From Nocardioidaceae bacterium (lineage in GTDB: Bacteria > Actinomycetota > Actinomycetes > Propionibacteriales > Nocardioidaceae), in the NCBI GenBank assembly GCA_020636935.1, contig JACJWW010000007.1, forward strand, positions 38,102 to 102,101: a DNA stretch of 64,000 bases, read 5' to 3'. The notes below the pieces were generated by a model. It did not search any database and had not been told where the DNA came from. It worked only from the letters and a program-made list of their open reading frames with translations. Made by a program: the position numbers and the translations under genes. Below, one piece after another: positions 50,529 to 59,249 of this stretch; within the stretch, counting starts at the first letter, position 1, and every line of letters starts with the position of its first letter.

Positions 50529-51827
50529 TCAGGAAGCAGCCGCCAAGGCCTGCTCCAGGTCGGCGATGATGTCGGTGACATTCTCGATGCCGATCGACAG
50601 ACGCACCATGTCTTCGGGCACGCCGGCCGCTTCGAGCTCTTCTGGCTTGAGTTGCGAGTGGGTCGTGGTGGCGTTGTGGATCGCCAATGACTTCGCATCA
50701 CCGATATTGGCCAGGTGGCTGAAGAGGTTGAGTGACTCGATGAACTTCTTGCCGCCGTCGCGTCCGGTCTTGATCCCAAAGGAGATCAGGCCGCTGTAGC
50801 CCTTGCCGGTGAAGACCCGGTCGGCGACCGCCTTGTGCGGGGAGCTGTCCAACCCGGGATAGCTGACCCACGAGACCTCGTCGCGGCCCTCCAGCCACTG
50901 GGCCACCTTGAGGGCATTCTCCGAGTGACGTTCCATGCGCAGGTGCAGGGTCTCCAGTCCCTGCAGGAAGAGCCAGGCGTTGAACGGCGTCGTGGCCGCA
51001 CCCGTGTTGCGCAGCAGCACGGTGCGGGCCCGGATGATGTAGGCGAGATTGCCGACGGCCTCGGTCCACACGACACCGTGATAGGCGCCGTCTGGTTGGG
51101 TGAGGCCAGGGAAGCGCTCAGAGTGAGCCGCCCAGTCGAAGTTGCCGGAGTCGACGATGATGCCGCCGATCGAGGTGCCGTGGCCACCGATGTACTTCGT
51201 GGCCGCGTGCACCGATACGTCGACGCCGTGCTCGAAGACCTTGCACAAGTACGGCGTGGTCGCGGTGTTGTCGACGATGAAGGGGAGGCCCTGGGCGTGG
51301 GCTGCGTCTGACCAGGCGTCCAGGTCGATCACGTTGATCGCCGGGTTGCCGATCGTCTCGCCGAAGACCAGCTTGGTCTTCTCATCGACGTACTTGCTGA
51401 GCTCCTCGGGCTTGCCGGGGTCAACGAAGCGCACCTCGATGCCGAACTGCGGCAAGGTGTGGGCGAAGAGGGCGTAGGTGCCGCCGTACAGCGTGGAGAG
51501 GGCCACGATGTTGTCGCCGGAATAGGTCAGGTTGAGCACGGCGTAGGTGATCGCCGACGAGCCTGACGCGGTGGCCAGAGCGCCCACGCCACCCTCGAGG
51601 GCGGTCATCCGCTCCTCGAAGACATTCTGGGTGGGGTTCATGATCCGGGTGTAGATATTGCCGGGCTCAGCCAGCGCAAACAGGTTGGCTGCGTGCTCGG
51701 TGTCGTTGAAGACATAGCTGGTGGTCTGATAGATGGGCACTGCTCGCGAGTTGGTTGCGGAGTCGGCCTCTTCTTGGCCGGCGTGCACTGCGAGAGTTTC
51801 GGGCTGGAGGTTTGACGGTTCGCTCAT
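50529..51827 (-). CDS. metY: O-acetylhomoserine sulfhydrylase
   Basis: MetY makes homocysteine from O-acetylhomoserine and sulfide with PLP. The 432-residue protein has YTRIMNPTQNVFEERMTALE, GETIGNPAINVIDL and the PLP lysine in VHAATKYIGGHGTSIGG. ATG 51827 begins MSEPSNLQPETLAVHAGQ; a long in-frame upstream extension has no similarity. CAGACT lies seven bases before the ATG, a weak leaderless-type box. No SAM riboswitch was recognised upstream. Confidence 0.95.
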   Translation of the reverse strand: MSEPSNLQPETLAVHAGQEEADSATNSRAVPIYQTTSYVFNDTEHAANLFALAEPGNIYTRIMNPTQNVFEERMTALEGGVGALATASGSSAITYAVLNLTYSGDNIVALSTLYGGTYALFAHTLPQFGIEVRFVDPGKPEELSKYVDEKTKLVFGETIGNPAINVIDLDAWSDAAHAQGLPFIVDNTATTPYLCKVFEHGVDVSVHAATKYIGGHGTSIGGIIVDSGNFDWAAHSERFPGLTQPDGAYHGVVWTEAVGNLAYIIRARTVLLRNTGAATTPFNAWLFLQGLETLHLRMERHSENALKVAQWLEGRDEVSWVSYPGLDSSPHKAVADRVFTGKGYSGLISFGIKTGRDGGKKFIESLNLFSHLANIGDAKSLAIHNATTTHSQLKPEELEAAGVPEDMVRLSIGIENVTDIIADLEQALAAAS

Positions 51828-51937
51828 GGGGGAGAGTCTGCCCGGTTTGCGAGGTCTTGTGGACAGCAACAAAAATGTCTCACTGGGCAAGAAAGCAAAT
51901 GCTTGGTACGGCGAACCCCGTGCTAGGCCCCTTCGTT

Positions 51938-51967
51938 TTGCTCGCCTGACCCGTGCGCTGGTAGCCT
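51938..51967 (+). promoter_or_regulatory. rpsO promoter
   Basis: TTGCTC (51938-51943), 18 bases, TAGCCT (51962-51967). The transcript would have a leader of about 100 bases before rpsO, with a weak SD (agaaaggg). Confidence 0.5.
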
Positions 51968-52076
51968 GTGCAGGTTGTCTTGTGACAACGACTCCGCCGT
52001 GTAACGGCCGCGGATCGTAGTGCCCCGGTGAACAGGCCCGGGCGCGCCGCGCAGTCAAACCAGAAAGGGCACTTGT

Positions 52077-52352
52077 ATGTCTATCGGTACCGATGCCGAG
52101 ACCAAGAAGAAGATCATCGCTGAATACGGCGCCAACCCATCAGACACCGGGTCGCCCGAGGTCCAGATTGCGTTGCTGTCACATCGCATCAGCCACCTGA
52201 CTGAGCACCTCAAGCAGCACAAGCATGACCACCACAGCCGCCGTGGGCTGCTGTTGTTGGTCGGCCAGCGCCGTCGCCTCCTCAACTACTTGGAGAAGAC
52301 CGAGATCGAGCGCTATCGCTCGATCGTGTCACGCCTCGGCCTGCGCCGCTGA
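52077..52352 (+). CDS. rpsO: 30S ribosomal protein uS15
   Basis: uS15 nucleates the 30S central domain. The 91-residue protein contains GSPEVQIALLSHRISHLTEH and HHSRRGLLLLVGQRRRLLNY, fully conserved. It precedes pnp, as in most bacteria. Confidence 0.97.
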   Translation: MSIGTDAETKKKIIAEYGANPSDTGSPEVQIALLSHRISHLTEHLKQHKHDHHSRRGLLLLVGQRRRLLNYLEKTEIERYRSIVSRLGLRR

Positions 52353-52358
52353 GCTAGG

Positions 52359-52391
52359 CAGGGCGGCTCGCTTCGGTGGGTCGCCCTGTTT
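52359..52391 (+). terminator. Terminator after rpsO
   Basis: CAGGGCGGC (52359-52367) pairs with GTCGCCCTG (52380-52388), one G-T wobble, loop of 12, followed by TTT. It would separate rpsO from pnp. Confidence 0.6.
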
Positions 52392-52406
52392 CATGCTCTG
52401 ACCCAG

Positions 52407-52606
52407 TAGGGTCAAACCGAAAACTCAACACAAAACAAATCCCAGGAGCGAGCGCGCCAAACGCTTCCTCACGACGGCCCGGTCCTCGGTAGTGATCTTC
52501 GCAAGGCAACACCGTGCGCGGATCTCGATCGAAGACCGGCACCACACCAATCCTGGTGCGTAGGGCATGACCGCGGCTCGCTCCGCGAAGAGAAAGGGCA
52601 TCCTTC
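52407..52606 (+). promoter_or_regulatory. pnp promoter box and long leader
   Basis: TAGGGT at 52407-52412 could be a -10 box, giving a leader of about 190 bases. The leader contains several short complementary stretches (gagcgcgcc, gcggctcgctccgcg) and SD-like gagaaaggg before GTG 52607. pnp leaders are RNase III/PNPase autocontrol sites in enterobacteria; whether that holds here is unknown. Confidence 0.4.
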
Positions 52607-54829
52607 GTGACTGAAGGCCCTGAAATCACAGTAGTAGAAACCACCATTGACAACGGCCGCTTCGGCAAGCGGGCCATCAAGTTCGAGGCTGGCCTGTTGG
52701 CCCGTCAGGCCGCCGGTTCGGTGACCGCCTATCTCGACGACGAGACCATGCTCTTGTCGGCGACGACGGCATCGAAGAATCCCAAGGACCACTTCGACTT
52801 CTTCCCGCTCACCGTCGATGTCGAAGAGCGGATGTATGCCGCCGGCCGCATCCCTGGCTCCTTCTTCCGTCGCGAAGGCCGTGCCTCCGAAGACGCGATC
52901 TTGACCTGCCGTCTGATCGACCGTCCGTTGCGTCCCACCTTCAAGAAGGGCCTGCGCAACGAAGTGCAGGTCGTGATCACGGTGCTGGCGCTCGAGCCGG
53001 ACACGCCGTACGACGTGTTGGCGATCAACGCAGCCTCAGCCTCAACCCAGATCTCCGGACTGCCCTTCTCCGGCCCGGTCGGTGCGACTCGGGTCGCTCT
53101 GATCGACGGCCAGTGGGTGGCCTTCCCGACCCACAGCCAACTCGAAGACGCTGTCTTCGACATGGTCGTGGCCGGTCGGGTGACCGACACTGGCGACGTC
53201 GCGATCATGATGGTCGAGGCGGAGTCGACCGAGTCGACCTGGAATCTCGTCACCCAGCAGGGCGTCCAGGCCCCCACCGAAGAGGTCGTCGCTGGTGGCC
53301 TCGAGGCTGCCAAGCCCTTCATCAAGCAGTTGTGCGAAGCCCAGGCGGAGCTGGCCAAGCAGGCCGCCAAGCCGGTTGAGGAGTTCCCGGTCTTCCTCGA
53401 CTACGAAGACGACGTCTACGACGCAGTTGCCGCTGCTGTCTCCACCGAGACTGCCGCAGCGCTGACCATCGCTGGCAAGCAGGAGCGTGAAGACAAGCTC
53501 GATGACATCAAGGCGGCTCTCCTCGACCAGATCGGTGGGCAGTTCGAGGGTCGTGAGAAGGAGATCGGTGCGGCCTTCCGCTCGCTGAACAAGACCTTGG
53601 TGCGTGAGCGGGTGCTCCGCGACAAGGTGCGCATCGACGGTCGCGGACTCTCCGACATTCGCTCGCTGTTCGCCGAGGTCGACGTGATCCCGCGCGTGCA
53701 CGGATCGGCTCTCTTCGAGCGTGGCGAGACCCAGATCTTGGGTGTCACCACCTTGAACATGCTGACCATGGAGCAGAAGCTCGACACCTTGTCTCCTGAG
53801 ACGAGCCGTCGCTACATGCACAACTACGTCTTCCCGCCCTTCTCCACCGGTGAGACCGGCCGCGTGGGTGCGCCCAAGCGTCGCGAGATCGGCCACGGTG
53901 CCCTTGCTGGTCGGGCGCTCCTGCCGGTGCTGCCCACCCGCGAGGAGTTCCCCTACGCGATTCGTCAGGTCTCCGAGGCAATGGGCTCCAATGGCTCCAC
54001 CTCGATGGGCTCGGTCTGCGCTTCGACCCTGTCGCTGCTGCAGGCAGGTGTGCCCTTGCGGGCACCAGTTGCCGGCATCGCGATGGGCCTGATCTCCGGT
54101 GAGATCGACGGCAAGACCGAATATGTCGCCCTCACCGACATCCTCGGTGCCGAAGATGCCTACGGCGACATGGACTTCAAGGTCGCCGGCACCAAGGACT
54201 TCGTGACCGCGCTGCAGCTGGACACCAAGCTCGACGGCATCCCCGCCGAGGTTCTTGCTGGGGCACTGACCCAGGCTCGCGATGCCCGCCTGACCATCCT
54301 TGAGGTGATGGACGAGGCGATCGAGGGCCCCGGCGAGATGTCGCAGCACGCGCCGCGCATCATCACGGTCAAGGTGCCGGTTGACAAGATCGGTGAGGTG
54401 ATCGGGCCCAAGGGCAAGGTGATCAACCAGATCCAAGAAGACACCGGCGCCAATCTGTCCATCGAGGACGACGGCACGGTCTACATCGGCGCTACCAATG
54501 GCGAGGCTGCCGAGGCTGCCCGCCAGGCCGTCAACGCGATCGCCAATCCGACCATGCCTGAGGTCGGCGAGCGCTACCTCGGCACCGTCGTGAAGACCAC
54601 CAACTTCGGTGCCTTCGTCTCCTTGCTCCCCGGCAAGGACGGCCTCTTGCACATCAGCAAGCTGCGTGGCTTGGCTGGCGGCAAGCGCGTCGAGAACGTC
54701 GGAGACGTCGTCTCGGTGGGCCAGAAGCTCCAGGTCGAGATCGCCGAGATCGACGACCGCGGCAAGCTGTCCTTGGTGCCCGTCGTGGAGGAGAACAACG
54801 ACGAGCAGGCCTCGGAAAGCGCCGAGTAA
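52607..54829 (+). CDS. pnp: Polynucleotide phosphorylase
   Basis: PNPase degrades RNA 3'-5' with phosphate and adds tails. The 740-residue protein has two RNase PH domains (GSFFRREGRASEDAILTCRL; VSEAMGSNGSTSMGSVCAST). A KH domain has EVIGPKGKVINQIQ and an S1 domain has GAFVSLLPGKDGLLHISKL. Full length, with a GTG start. Confidence 0.97.
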   Translation: MTEGPEITVVETTIDNGRFGKRAIKFEAGLLARQAAGSVTAYLDDETMLLSATTASKNPKDHFDFFPLTVDVEERMYAAGRIPGSFFRREGRASEDAILTCRLIDRPLRPTFKKGLRNEVQVVITVLALEPDTPYDVLAINAASASTQISGLPFSGPVGATRVALIDGQWVAFPTHSQLEDAVFDMVVAGRVTDTGDVAIMMVEAESTESTWNLVTQQGVQAPTEEVVAGGLEAAKPFIKQLCEAQAELAKQAAKPVEEFPVFLDYEDDVYDAVAAAVSTETAAALTIAGKQEREDKLDDIKAALLDQIGGQFEGREKEIGAAFRSLNKTLVRERVLRDKVRIDGRGLSDIRSLFAEVDVIPRVHGSALFERGETQILGVTTLNMLTMEQKLDTLSPETSRRYMHNYVFPPFSTGETGRVGAPKRREIGHGALAGRALLPVLPTREEFPYAIRQVSEAMGSNGSTSMGSVCASTLSLLQAGVPLRAPVAGIAMGLISGEIDGKTEYVALTDILGAEDAYGDMDFKVAGTKDFVTALQLDTKLDGIPAEVLAGALTQARDARLTILEVMDEAIEGPGEMSQHAPRIITVKVPVDKIGEVIGPKGKVINQIQEDTGANLSIEDDGTVYIGATNGEAAEAARQAVNAIANPTMPEVGERYLGTVVKTTNFGAFVSLLPGKDGLLHISKLRGLAGGKRVENVGDVVSVGQKLQVEIAEIDDRGKLSLVPVVEENNDEQASESAE

Positions 54830-54832
54830 GGC

Positions 54833-56104
54833 TTGAGCACAACGTCAGCGACCCGCAGCACGCTCCTCAAGAGTGGGCTGCGGGTCGTCACCGAAAACAT
54901 CCCCGGCATCCGCTCTGCGGCTGTCGGGGTGTTTGTTGCCGTAGGCTCCCGCGACGAACGAGCCAGCCTCAATGGCGCCTCGCACTTCCTGGAGCATTTG
55001 TTGTTCAAGGGCACACCTGAGCGCTCTGCCTTGGAGATCTCATCCTTGCTCGACGGCGTGGGTGGGGAGTTCAACGCCTACACCTCGCGGGAATACACCT
55101 GCTATCACGCCAGGATCCTTGATGAAGACCTCCCGATGGCAGTCGACGTACTCGGCGACATGATGACCTCGTCGCTGATCACTTCGGCTGACGTCGAGGC
55201 CGAGCGTGAAGTGATCCTCGACGAGATCGCCATGCACGACGACGACCCCGATGACCTGGCCCACAATCTGTTTGCCGAAGCCGTCTGGTCGGGTACGTCG
55301 TTCTCCCGCCCGGTTGCTGGCACCGCCCAGTCGATCTCGCTGATGTCACGTGACCAGATCAATCGCTACTATCGCGGCCGCTATCGCCCCGAGGCCATGA
55401 CCGTGGCAGTGGCCGGCAATGTCGACCACGCCGACGTGGTGGCCATGGTGCGCAAGGCCTTTGCCCGTGGTGGATTCCTGAAACAACAGGCCACCCCCAA
55501 CCCACCTCGGATCACCGCGAAGCCGAGAAAATTCCAGATCAACCAGGTGCACCAAGACCGGGCCTTCGAACAGATCAGTGTGATCATCGGGATGCAGGGG
55601 TTGACCCGATCTGATCCGCGCCGCTATCAACTCGCGCTGATGAGCGCAGCCATGGGCGGCGGGTCGAGCGCGCGGCTCTTCCAAGAGGTCCGTGAGCGCC
55701 GTGGGCTCGCCTATTCGGTCTATGCCTTTGCCTCACGCTATTCAGACGCCGGCAGCGTCGGCGTCACTGCTGGCTGCCTGCCGGGCAAGGCGCCTGAGTT
55801 GTTGCGAGTGGTCGACGAACAACTCGCCAAGGTGGCTCGAGAGGGCTTCACTGAGGAGGAGATCGAGCGAGTCAAGGGTCAGGTCAGGGGAGGCACCGTT
55901 CTCGGCCTCGAAGACACCATGTCGCGGATGACCCGGCTTGGTGAGTCTTGGCTCTTCCAAGGGCAAGTCACCGATATCGACGAGATTCTTGATTCCGTCG
56001 AGGCCGTGACCCTCGCGGAGGTCAACGAATTGGCTGCCGAGCTCTATGCCCAGCCCCAATCACGGGCCACGATCGGCCCGGCCAACCCGACTGCTGCTCA
56101 CTAG
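54833..56104 (+). CDS. pepR: M16-family zinc peptidase (PepR-like)
   Basis: A 423-residue processing-peptidase-like protein: ASHFLEHLLFKGTPERSAL carries the inverted Zn motif HxxEH, with the distal Glu in ADVEAEREVILDEIAMHDDD. The C-terminal M16 domain has GGGSSARLFQEVRERRGLAY. TTG 54833 follows pnp by three bases, the conserved pnp-pepR pair. The substrate is unknown. Confidence 0.92.
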   Translation: MSTTSATRSTLLKSGLRVVTENIPGIRSAAVGVFVAVGSRDERASLNGASHFLEHLLFKGTPERSALEISSLLDGVGGEFNAYTSREYTCYHARILDEDLPMAVDVLGDMMTSSLITSADVEAEREVILDEIAMHDDDPDDLAHNLFAEAVWSGTSFSRPVAGTAQSISLMSRDQINRYYRGRYRPEAMTVAVAGNVDHADVVAMVRKAFARGGFLKQQATPNPPRITAKPRKFQINQVHQDRAFEQISVIIGMQGLTRSDPRRYQLALMSAAMGGGSSARLFQEVRERRGLAYSVYAFASRYSDAGSVGVTAGCLPGKAPELLRVVDEQLAKVAREGFTEEEIERVKGQVRGGTVLGLEDTMSRMTRLGESWLFQGQVTDIDEILDSVEAVTLAEVNELAAELYAQPQSRATIGPANPTAAH

Positions 56105-56130
56105 CCGATCGAGCGTGACCAGGATGCGAC

Positions 56131-56143
56131 TAGATTTGGTCAC
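56131..56143 (+). promoter_or_regulatory. Leaderless-type -10 box of dapB
   Basis: TAGATT at 56131-56136, 7 bases, GTG 56144. Confidence 0.55.
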
Positions 56144-56896
56144 GTGAATGCAATGAAGGTAGGCGTGGTCGGTGCCCAGGGCAAGGTCGGCCGCGAGGTG
56201 TGCGCGGCAGTGGCCGCTGCTCAAGACATGGAGTTGGTCGCTGGGCTCGACTTCGGTGATCAACTACAGACGCTGATCGACAAGGGTGTCGAGGCGATCG
56301 TCGACTTCACCCACCCAGACGCGGTCATGGGCACGCTGGAGTTTTGCATCAAGCACCAGATCCATGCCGTCGTCGGCACCACCGGCTTTGACGACGCCCG
56401 GCTCCAACAGTTGCGCGAGTGGCTCGGCGAGAGCCCGCGCAGCGGCATACTCATCGCCCCCAATTTCTCGATTGGCGCGATCTTGATGATGCAGTTCGCG
56501 GCCAAAGCAGCGCAGTTTTATGAGTCGGCCGAGATCTTGGAGTTGCACCACCCCGACAAGGCCGATGCGCCTTCCGGCACGGCACGGCGTACGGCGGAGC
56601 TCATTGCCGAAGCCCGACGCGCGGCTGGCCTGGGTGACCCGCCCGATGCCACCAGCACTTCACTGCCCGGGGCCAGGGGTGCAGATGTAGATGGCATCCG
56701 CGTGCACGGCATGCGGATCAGAGGCATGATCGCTCACCAAGAGGTCGTCTTCGGTGGCCCGGGGGAGACCCTCACCGTGCGCCACGATTCGATGGACCGA
56801 GTGTCATTCACCCCCGGCGTGCTCACCGGCCTGCGGCAGATCGCGCAACACCGCGGCCTCACCGTGGGCCTGGAGCACTTCATGAATCTCGCCTGA
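56144..56896 (+). CDS. dapB: 4-hydroxy-tetrahydrodipicolinate reductase
   Basis: DapB catalyses the second dedicated step of the diaminopimelate/lysine branch. The 250-residue protein has VGVVGAQGKVGREVCAAV (nucleotide site), VVGTTGF, LIAPNFSIGAILM and LHHPDKADAPSGTARRTAE (catalytic His/Lys). dapA lies 2.4 kb downstream, the usual actinobacterial arrangement. An ATG three codons later is an alternative start. Confidence 0.95.
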   Translation: MNAMKVGVVGAQGKVGREVCAAVAAAQDMELVAGLDFGDQLQTLIDKGVEAIVDFTHPDAVMGTLEFCIKHQIHAVVGTTGFDDARLQQLREWLGESPRSGILIAPNFSIGAILMMQFAAKAAQFYESAEILELHHPDKADAPSGTARRTAELIAEARRAAGLGDPPDATSTSLPGARGADVDGIRVHGMRIRGMIAHQEVVFGGPGETLTVRHDSMDRVSFTPGVLTGLRQIAQHRGLTVGLEHFMNLA

Positions 56897-56907
56897 CTGC
56901 GGTCGCG

Positions 56908-57486
56908 TTAGCCAGCGATCGTGGTGTGCAGGCGCACTTGCTTGACCTGGGCGTCACCGGAGATCAACTCCAGCGTGCGATGCGCCCCATCTGGAGCCCA
57001 GCCGGCACTCTCAAGGAATTTGCGCAGCGCGTCAGCCTCGCTATTGACCCACACATTGGCGATCTCGAAGTGATCGGCTACCAAGGTGTCGACCGCGGCC
57101 TGCATCAGGCGTGAGCCATGCCCGTTGCCCAAGTGCTCTGGGTCGACGGTCAAGTCTGAGATCTCGCCGACCCGGATCGGGTCGGCATCTGGGTCTGGGC
57201 AAGGGCCGGTAACGCAAAAGCCCCGCACGGTGTTGCGTTCCAGCCCGACCAACACCCGATTGCGGGCATCGGTCGACTGGGTCAGCGACTGCGCCCAAAC
57301 CTCGGCGATCTCGCCGGCGTCGAGTTGGTCGAGCAACTCGCCCGGGAGCACTTCGGCGTACGTCGCCCGCCACGCCGACACCTGGATCTCAGCGATTGCC
57401 GGAGCATCGTCACTCCAACCGACCCGGACCGACACATCTGCCCCACCGGACGGTGCAGGGCTGGCTGAGTGATCGTGAGCTTGCAT
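56908..57486 (-). CDS. GNAT family acetyltransferase
   Basis: A 192-residue protein with VRVGWSDDAPAIAEIQVSAW at the start and the acetyl-CoA loop LTVDPEHLGNGHGSRLMQAA (variant of RxxGxG). The C-terminus has LRKFLESAGWAPDGAHRTLE. The substrate is unknown. It is convergent with dapB across an 11-base gap. Confidence 0.85.
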   Translation of the reverse strand: MQAHDHSASPAPSGGADVSVRVGWSDDAPAIAEIQVSAWRATYAEVLPGELLDQLDAGEIAEVWAQSLTQSTDARNRVLVGLERNTVRGFCVTGPCPDPDADPIRVGEISDLTVDPEHLGNGHGSRLMQAAVDTLVADHFEIANVWVNSEADALRKFLESAGWAPDGAHRTLELISGDAQVKQVRLHTTIAG

Positions 57487-57615
57487 GGGCCAAGTGAACC
57501 AAACTCAGCCAGACACTCGACCCGGCACCCACTGACTGCTCGGCTAGACCGGACGGCATGTTGCAGGCGTAAATCCCGCTGATCGGCCCGGTTGGGGGGC
57601 ACAGTGGGCCTCAAC

Positions 57616-57900
57616 ATGTCTGAATGGAAAGCGATCGAGCCCACCGACCTCAACCCGACTCTGCTCGGGAAGGTCTTCATGGTGCGCTCAAGAGGCGAGG
57701 CTGGCTCGTCCGGCATCGTCGGCACGCTCGCGTGGTACGGCGAGAGCGAAGCCGAAGGAGTGCGGATCGGCCTGCATGGGCTCGACCCGATCGTGCTGCA
57801 TTTCGGCAAACACGCGCGGCGACCATCGGTCTATCTGCACCAGACCATCCCGGCGCCGATCATCAGGCAGCGCACCCACGCCGACACTTCAGCCAACTAG
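57616..57900 (+). CDS. Small hypothetical protein
   Basis: A 94-residue protein beginning MSEWKAIEPTDLNPTLLGKV, with short alternating strands (GLHGLDPIVLHFGKHARRPS). I recognise no family, signal peptide or membrane segment. GTG 57604 is an alternative start. It sits 26 bases before thyA and covers the thyA promoter region's upstream side. Confidence 0.5.
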   Translation: MSEWKAIEPTDLNPTLLGKVFMVRSRGEAGSSGIVGTLAWYGESEAEGVRIGLHGLDPIVLHFGKHARRPSVYLHQTIPAPIIRQRTHADTSAN

Positions 57901-57914
57901 GCATCCGCGACAGG

Positions 57915-57926
57915 TAACCTGCCTCC
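57915..57926 (+). promoter_or_regulatory. Leaderless-type -10 box of thyA
   Basis: TAACCT at 57915-57920, 6 bases, ATG 57927. Confidence 0.55.
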
Positions 57927-58733
57927 ATGCGGGCATATCTCGACCTACTCCAGCGGATCATCGACGAGGGCGTGCACAAGCCTGATCGCACCGGCACCGG
58001 CACCACGAGTGTCTTCGGGCATCAGATGCGCTTTGATCTCAACGAGGGCTTCCCGCTGGTCACCACCAAGAAGGTGCACACCCGCTCGGTCTTCGCCGAA
58101 CTGTTGTGGTTTATGCGCGGCGACACCAATGTCAAATGGTTGCAGGATCGTGGCGTGAGCATCTGGGACGAGTGGGCCGATGCCGATGGTGACCTTGGCC
58201 CGATCTATGGCTACCAGTGGCGCTCCTGGCCGGCCCCCGACGGGCGCCACATCGACCAACTCGCCCAAGTCGTCGAGCAGATCCGCCAAGACCCCCACTC
58301 GCGACGCCACATCGTCTCGGCGTGGAATGTCGCCGACATCCCACAGATGGCGCTGGCGCCCTGCCACACGCTCTTCCAGTTTTACGTCGCACCCGGCGCC
58401 GATGGTGATCGCCTCAGTTGCCAGCTTTATCAACGCTCGGCTGATGTCTTCCTCGGAGTGCCCTTCAATATTGCCTCCTATGCGCTGCTGACCCACATGG
58501 TCGCCCAAGTAGTCGGCCTCGGGGTCGGCGATTTTGTGCACACCATCGGCGACGCCCACCTCTATGACAACCATCAAGACCAAGCTCGACTGCAACTCAC
58601 CCGCGAGCCCAGGGCTCTGCCCAAACTCAGACTGGACGACTCGGTGAGGCAACTCGATGCCTTCGACCTCGAACACATTTCGATTGAGGGCTATGACCCG
58701 CACCCAGGCATCAAGGCCCCGATCGCCGTATGA
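57927..58733 (+). CDS. thyA: Thymidylate synthase ThyA
   Basis: Methylates dUMP with methylene-THF, giving dTMP and DHF. The 268-residue protein has DRTGTGTTSVFGHQMRFDL, ELLWFMRGDTNVKWL, the nucleophile in LAPCHTLFQFYV and QRSADVFLGVPFNIASYALL. It overlaps dfrA by four bases, coupling DHF production to its reduction. Confidence 0.96.
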   Translation: MRAYLDLLQRIIDEGVHKPDRTGTGTTSVFGHQMRFDLNEGFPLVTTKKVHTRSVFAELLWFMRGDTNVKWLQDRGVSIWDEWADADGDLGPIYGYQWRSWPAPDGRHIDQLAQVVEQIRQDPHSRRHIVSAWNVADIPQMALAPCHTLFQFYVAPGADGDRLSCQLYQRSADVFLGVPFNIASYALLTHMVAQVVGLGVGDFVHTIGDAHLYDNHQDQARLQLTREPRALPKLRLDDSVRQLDAFDLEHISIEGYDPHPGIKAPIAV

Positions 58734-59245
58734 CCACCGAGCCTGCCCCCACTGGGGCGTCCGCGCGCAGCGTCGTACTCGTCGCGGCCGTGGCCGACAA
58801 CGGCGTGATCGGCAATGCCGGTGGCATCCCGTGGTCACTGCCCGAAGACCTGAAGCACTTCAAGGCGGTCACCACCGGGCATCCCGTGGTGATGGGCCGC
58901 AGCACTTTTGAGTCGATCGGTCGACCCCTGCCGGGGCGGCACAATGTGGTGCTCACCCGCGATCCGGGTTGGTCGGCGGTCGGCGTGAGCGTCGTACCAA
59001 ACCTTGAGGCTGCGCTGGCTGTAGCAGGGGAGGGGGAGGTGATGGTGATCGGTGGCGCCCAGATTTATGAGCTCGCGATGCCATTGGCCGACCGGCAGAT
59101 CTTGACCGAAGTGCATCAGAGTCCAGCCGGTGACACCCGCTATCCGGAGTTTGATCGCTCCGAATGGATCGAGGAAGCCAGGCAGTCGCGTGAGGGCTAT
59201 GACTTCGTGTGGCTGAGGCGACGATCGGTCGGGGAGATAGCCTAG
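58730..59245 (+). CDS. dfrA: Dihydrofolate reductase
   Basis: Reduces the DHF made by ThyA. The 171-residue protein has VAAVADNGVIGNAGGIPWSL, LPEDLKHFKAVTTGHPVVMG and EVMVIGGAQIYELAMPLADR, all conserved. The substrate-site acidic residue is the E of SLPEDLKHF. The ATG overlaps the thyA stop. There is no sign of a mobile resistance allele. Confidence 0.94.
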   Translation: MTTEPAPTGASARSVVLVAAVADNGVIGNAGGIPWSLPEDLKHFKAVTTGHPVVMGRSTFESIGRPLPGRHNVVLTRDPGWSAVGVSVVPNLEAALAVAGEGEVMVIGGAQIYELAMPLADRQILTEVHQSPAGDTRYPEFDRSEWIEEARQSREGYDFVWLRRRSVGEIA

Positions 59246-59249
59246 GGGC
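59238..59249 (+). promoter_or_regulatory. Leaderless-type -10 box of dapA
   Basis: TAGCCT at 59238-59243, 6 bases, ATG 59250. The box lies across the dfrA stop codon. Confidence 0.5.

Noticed and set aside
51827..52058. MetY N-terminal extension of about 77 residues
   Set aside because: It is Arg/Ala-rich, lacks family similarity and would overlap the rpsO promoter; ATG 51827 gives the standard length.
51828..52076. Possible SAM riboswitch upstream of metY
   Set aside because: I looked for the conserved cores of SAM aptamers on the minus strand and saw none. The start is also only seven bases from a -10-like box.
52607..54829. Very long open frame antisense to pnp (over 500 codons), and similar ones antisense to proS, rlmN and dxr
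   Set aside because: They mirror the codon structure of strongly coding GC-rich genes, have no SD or family motifs, and the sense genes are certain.
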